From the NCBI RefSeq assembly GCF_004403515.1, contig NZ_SOHH01000075.1, forward strand, positions 1 through 64,000: DNA of 64,000 nt, written 5' to 3'. The notes below the pieces were generated by a model. It was not told where the DNA came from. It saw nothing but the letters and a program-made list of their open reading frames with translations, and made no database searches. Of the stretch, positions 61,429 to 64,000 are shown piece after piece. Source of the stretch: Cryobacterium fucosi (GTDB lineage Bacteria > Actinomycetota > Actinomycetes > Actinomycetales > Microbacteriaceae). The position numbers and the translations under genes are program-made. Numbering within the stretch: the stretch's first letter is position 1; every line of letters starts with the position of its first letter.

Positions 61429-62642
61429 TCGCGCCGGTTGGCGTCGGCCGGGCCCGTACCGGCCTCGCGCCATTGCCACGCCCGCTGTCCGAGTCCGAGT
61501 TGACGCTCGACCCGAAACCGATCGCCTACTTCGGGCGGGGCAAAGTCAGCGAGGTCGGTCGGATCACAGCCGCCACGGGAGCCACCCGGGCCCTCATCGT
61601 CACCGACCCGTTCCTCGCGTCCTCCCCGGTTGTCGAAGCCGTCCGCAGCTCGCTCGAACTCGCCGGCCTGGCCGTGACCGTCTACGGCGGGGTAACCCCC
61701 AACCCGACGACAACGTGCGTGGACGAGGGCAGCGATCTCGCGGCATCCGTCGCCGCCGAGGCCATCGTGGCCGTCGGCGGCGGCTCGTCGATGGACGCCG
61801 CCAAGGGGATCTCCCTCGGCGCGGTCAACCCTGAGCGAGGCATCGGTCTGGACTACACCACCCGGTTCGCCAGGCCTGCCTTGCCGATCGTGGCCGTGCC
61901 CACCACGGCCGGGACCGGCGCGGAGGTGAACGCGTTCGGCGTGATCACGGATGTCGTGAGCCACCGTAAGTTCTACGTCGGCCACGACAGCGCCCTCGCC
62001 CGTGCCGCGGTGCTCGACCCCGAGCTGACGGTTGGCCTGCCCCCGGGTGCGACCGCGGCCACCGGGATGGACGCGCTCACCCACGCGCTCGAGTCGTACC
62101 TCTCCATCCGGGCCAACCCGTACAGCGACGGAATCGCCCTCCAGGTCATCTCGACGGTCGCGGCGTTCCTGCCGCGCGCGGTCGCAGACGGCACCGACCT
62201 CGAGGCCAGGGCCGAACTGCTGCTCGCGAGCCATGTGGCGGGCGTCGGCTTCTCTCACACCGGTCTCGGGCTCGTGCACGGCATCGCGCATCCGCTCGGC
62301 GGCCAGTTCAACATCCCGCACGGCCTGGCCCTCTGCATCGTGATCGAGGCCGTGCTCCGGTTCAACCTGGCGGCGAGGGAGGACCGGATCGCCCGGGTCT
62401 CGTTCGCCCTCGGCGCCGGCGACACCGCGGCGACCACCGCGGAGAACGCCGAGGCAGCCATTCTGGCCATCGCCGACCTCGCCCTGGCGGTCGGCATGAC
62501 CGGCCCCCTGGCGAAATTCGGCGTGACCGAAGACGCTCTGGCCTCCCTGGCCGCGGATACCCTCGCCGACGCGGTGACCGTCAATAACCCCATCCAGCCC
62601 AGCATCGACGACGTGATGCGCATCCTCAAGGAATCCCTGTGA
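61425..62642 (+). CDS. Iron-containing alcohol dehydrogenase
   Basis: A 405-residue group III alcohol dehydrogenase. GGVTPNPTTTCVDEG, VAVGGGSSMDAAKGISL (NAD binding), VPTTAGTGAEVNAFGVI, metal ligands in ATGMDALTHALESYLS and GLVHGIAHPLGGQFNIPHG. The clade includes 4-hydroxybutyrate dehydrogenases and hydroxyacid-oxoacid transhydrogenases, which yield succinic semialdehyde, a fitting substrate for the next gene. ATG start overlapping the upstream gene, and a 4-base overlap with the next aldehyde dehydrogenase. Confidence 0.92.
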   Translation: MIAPVGVGRARTGLAPLPRPLSESELTLDPKPIAYFGRGKVSEVGRITAATGATRALIVTDPFLASSPVVEAVRSSLELAGLAVTVYGGVTPNPTTTCVDEGSDLAASVAAEAIVAVGGGSSMDAAKGISLGAVNPERGIGLDYTTRFARPALPIVAVPTTAGTGAEVNAFGVITDVVSHRKFYVGHDSALARAAVLDPELTVGLPPGATAATGMDALTHALESYLSIRANPYSDGIALQVISTVAAFLPRAVADGTDLEARAELLLASHVAGVGFSHTGLGLVHGIAHPLGGQFNIPHGLALCIVIEAVLRFNLAAREDRIARVSFALGAGDTAATTAENAEAAILAIADLALAVGMTGPLAKFGVTEDALASLAADTLADAVTVNNPIQPSIDDVMRILKESL

Positions 62643-64000
62643 CCAGCACCGCCGGAACGACCATCACCGCCGAAGCCGAACGCGCCCTGCTCGCCAGCGT
62701 TCCGACCGGGTTGTTCATCGGCGGCCAGTGGCGGGAGGCCGCTGACGGCGGCACCTTCGACGTGCGCGACCCGTCCACCGGGGACGTGCTGCTGAGCATC
62801 GCCGACGCCACGCCCGCCGACGGCGACGCTGCCCTGGCGTCCGCTTTCGCCGCCCAGAAGGGCTGGGCGAAGACGGCCCCGAGGCTGCGTGCGGAAATCC
62901 TGCGCACGGCCTTCGAGGCGGTGACCGCCCGCGCCGACGACTTTGCCCTGCTGATGACCCTGGAGATGGGCAAGCCGCTCGCAGAGGCGCGTGGGGAAGT
63001 CGCCTACGGCGCCGAGTTCCTGCGCTGGTTCTCCGAGGAGACCGCTCGGATCTCGGGTCGATTCGCCACCGCGCCCGACGGCGCCAGTCGGCTGCTGGTG
63101 ACCAAGCGACCGGTCGGACCGTGCCTGTTCATCACCCCGTGGAACTTCCCTCTGGCGATGGCCACCCGCAAGATCGCCCCCGCGATTGCGGCCGGCTGCA
63201 CCATGGTTCTCAAGCCCGCCGCCCTCACCCCGCTCACCGCGCTTCTGTTCGCTCAGGTCCTGCAGGAATCCGGGCTCCCTGCCGGGGTGCTCAACGTGGT
63301 GCAGACCACGAATGCCGGCCCGGTCACGGCGCCTCTCATCCAGGACCCCCGGCTGCGCAAGCTGTCCTTCACCGGCTCGACCGAGGTCGGCCGCCGCCTG
63401 ATCAAGGATGCGGCCGACCAGGTGCTTCGGGTGTCGATGGAGCTCGGCGGCAATGCGCCGTTCCTCGTCTTCGACGATGCGGACCTCGACAAGGCCGTGG
63501 CAGGCGCGATGCTGGCGAAGATGCGCAACGGCGGCGAGGCCTGCACCGCGGCGAACCGCATCCTCGTGCACGAGGGTGTCGCCGAGGAATTCACCGAGAA
63601 GCTGCTCGAACGGATGCGGGCCCACACTGTCGCCCGCGGCACCGACCCTGCCTCGAAAATCGGTCCGCTTGTCGACGAGGGCACCCGCACAAAGGTGCAT
63701 GAACTCGTCACGGACGCCGTTGACAGGGGCGCAACCCTTGCCCTCGGCGGACGGAGCGTCGACGGCCCCGGCTACTTCTACGAGCCCACCGTGCTCACCC
63801 ACGTCCCGGCGGACGCGCGGATCATGTCGGAGGAGGTCTTCGGGCCCGTCGCCCCGATCCTGACGTTCGCCACAGAGGCGGAGGCCATCCGTCTCGCCAA
63901 CGACACGGAATTCGGGCTTGTCGCCTACGCGTTCACCCGGGACCTCAACCGCGGGCTGCGGCTGGCCGAAGAACTCGAGGTCGGCATGTTCGGCCTGAAC
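62639..64000 (+). CDS. Succinate-semialdehyde dehydrogenase-like ALDH, cut by window end
   Basis: The first 454 codons of an aldehyde dehydrogenase; the frame is open to the last base, so perhaps 30 residues are missing. Begins GTG 62639 in an overlap with the alcohol dehydrogenase stop. Visible: FITPWNFPLAMATRKIAPAIAAGCTMVLKPA, FTGSTEVGRRLI, MELGGNAPFLVFDDADLDKA and catalytic Cys in NGGEACTAANRI, all typical of succinate-semialdehyde dehydrogenases (GabD). It would feed succinate to the TCA cycle. Last visible member of the island; more genes may follow. Confidence 0.88.
   Translation, partial: MTSTAGTTITAEAERALLASVPTGLFIGGQWREAADGGTFDVRDPSTGDVLLSIADATPADGDAALASAFAAQKGWAKTAPRLRAEILRTAFEAVTARADDFALLMTLEMGKPLAEARGEVAYGAEFLRWFSEETARISGRFATAPDGASRLLVTKRPVGPCLFITPWNFPLAMATRKIAPAIAAGCTMVLKPAALTPLTALLFAQVLQESGLPAGVLNVVQTTNAGPVTAPLIQDPRLRKLSFTGSTEVGRRLIKDAADQVLRVSMELGGNAPFLVFDDADLDKAVAGAMLAKMRNGGEACTAANRILVHEGVAEEFTEKLLERMRAHTVARGTDPASKIGPLVDEGTRTKVHELVTDAVDRGATLALGGRSVDGPGYFYEPTVLTHVPADARIMSEEVFGPVAPILTFATEAEAIRLANDTEFGLVAYAFTRDLNRGLRLAEELEVGMFGLN

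Overview
The window is high-GC DNA (about 70% by eye) from an actinobacterium, most likely a member of the Microbacteriaceae (Cryobacterium/Leifsonia-like). The basis is the gene content: a RamB-type regulator next to malate synthase, a HadA/HadB-like MaoC pair beside murB, a tRNA-Trp-secE-nusG-rplK-rplA block, DUF559-type proteins, many genes that appear leaderless, and intergenic palindromes and TCGAGCC/TGTCGA repeats of the kind scattered through these genomes. No rRNA, CRISPR array, insertion sequence or prophage is visible. Genus is an inference.

Layout. 0-7 kb: a LacI regulator, a cyclase-family hydrolase, the transsulfuration pair cbs-metB and an ABC exporter. 7-8.3 kb: an AbiEi/DUF559 gene bracketed by two copies of an 80-bp palindromic element. 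8.4-13.3 kb: a LacI-controlled alpha-glucoside-type ABC importer with two operators in its divergent promoter. 13.6-14.8 kb: rplJ-rplL behind an L10 leader with an attenuator. 15-17.9 kb: DsbA-CcdA-DsrE thiol/sulfur operon with a divergent GntR regulator and a TGTATATACA palindrome. 18-20.3 kb: a two-component system. 20.5-24.7 kb: YqaJ exonuclease, quinone oxidoreductase, photolyase, GNAT. 24.8-28.2 kb: aceB and divergent ramB. 28.3-32.3 kb: an MFS remnant and the ATP-grasp/alpha-E/transglutaminase operon. 32.4-39.3 kb: a GntR-controlled module (CoA-transferase plus glutaryl-CoA dehydrogenase one way; GntR, soluble Cache protein and aminoaldehyde dehydrogenase the other way) that fits diamine and glutarate catabolism. 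39.6-42.4 kb: rplA, rplK, nusG, secE, tRNA-Trp. 42.6-50.1 kb: aminotransferase, ABC-2 exporter, murB, the MaoC pair, GNAT, HEAT and SGNH proteins. 50.1-52.8 kb: arsM, a sugar kinase, a small membrane protein and two gene remnants (LacI, SDR). 52.8-64 kb: an IclR-controlled catabolic island.

The most interesting system is the last one. An IclR regulator is divergent from a complete quaternary-amine (OpuC/choline type) ABC importer, which is followed with overlapping or very short junctions by a formaldehyde-activating-enzyme homologue, an enolase-superfamily enzyme, an aldehyde dehydrogenase, a beta-hydroxyacid dehydrogenase, an iron-containing alcohol dehydrogenase and a second aldehyde dehydrogenase running off the end of the window. 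The design suggests uptake and breakdown of an N-methylated compound with formaldehyde handling and a C4 aldehyde/hydroxyacid branch. The substrate cannot be read from sequence. A Fae homologue in a lineage not known for tetrahydromethanopterin is the sharpest anomaly.

Repeats carry much of the remaining interest: four copies of an EcoRI-site palindrome, TCGAGCC/TGTCGA repeat clusters (one inside the aceB reading frame), two further palindrome classes, two 14-bp minisatellites, a CAG-like tract coding for polyglutamine, and a duplicated 3-prime end of the transglutaminase gene at the breakpoint of the MFS remnant.
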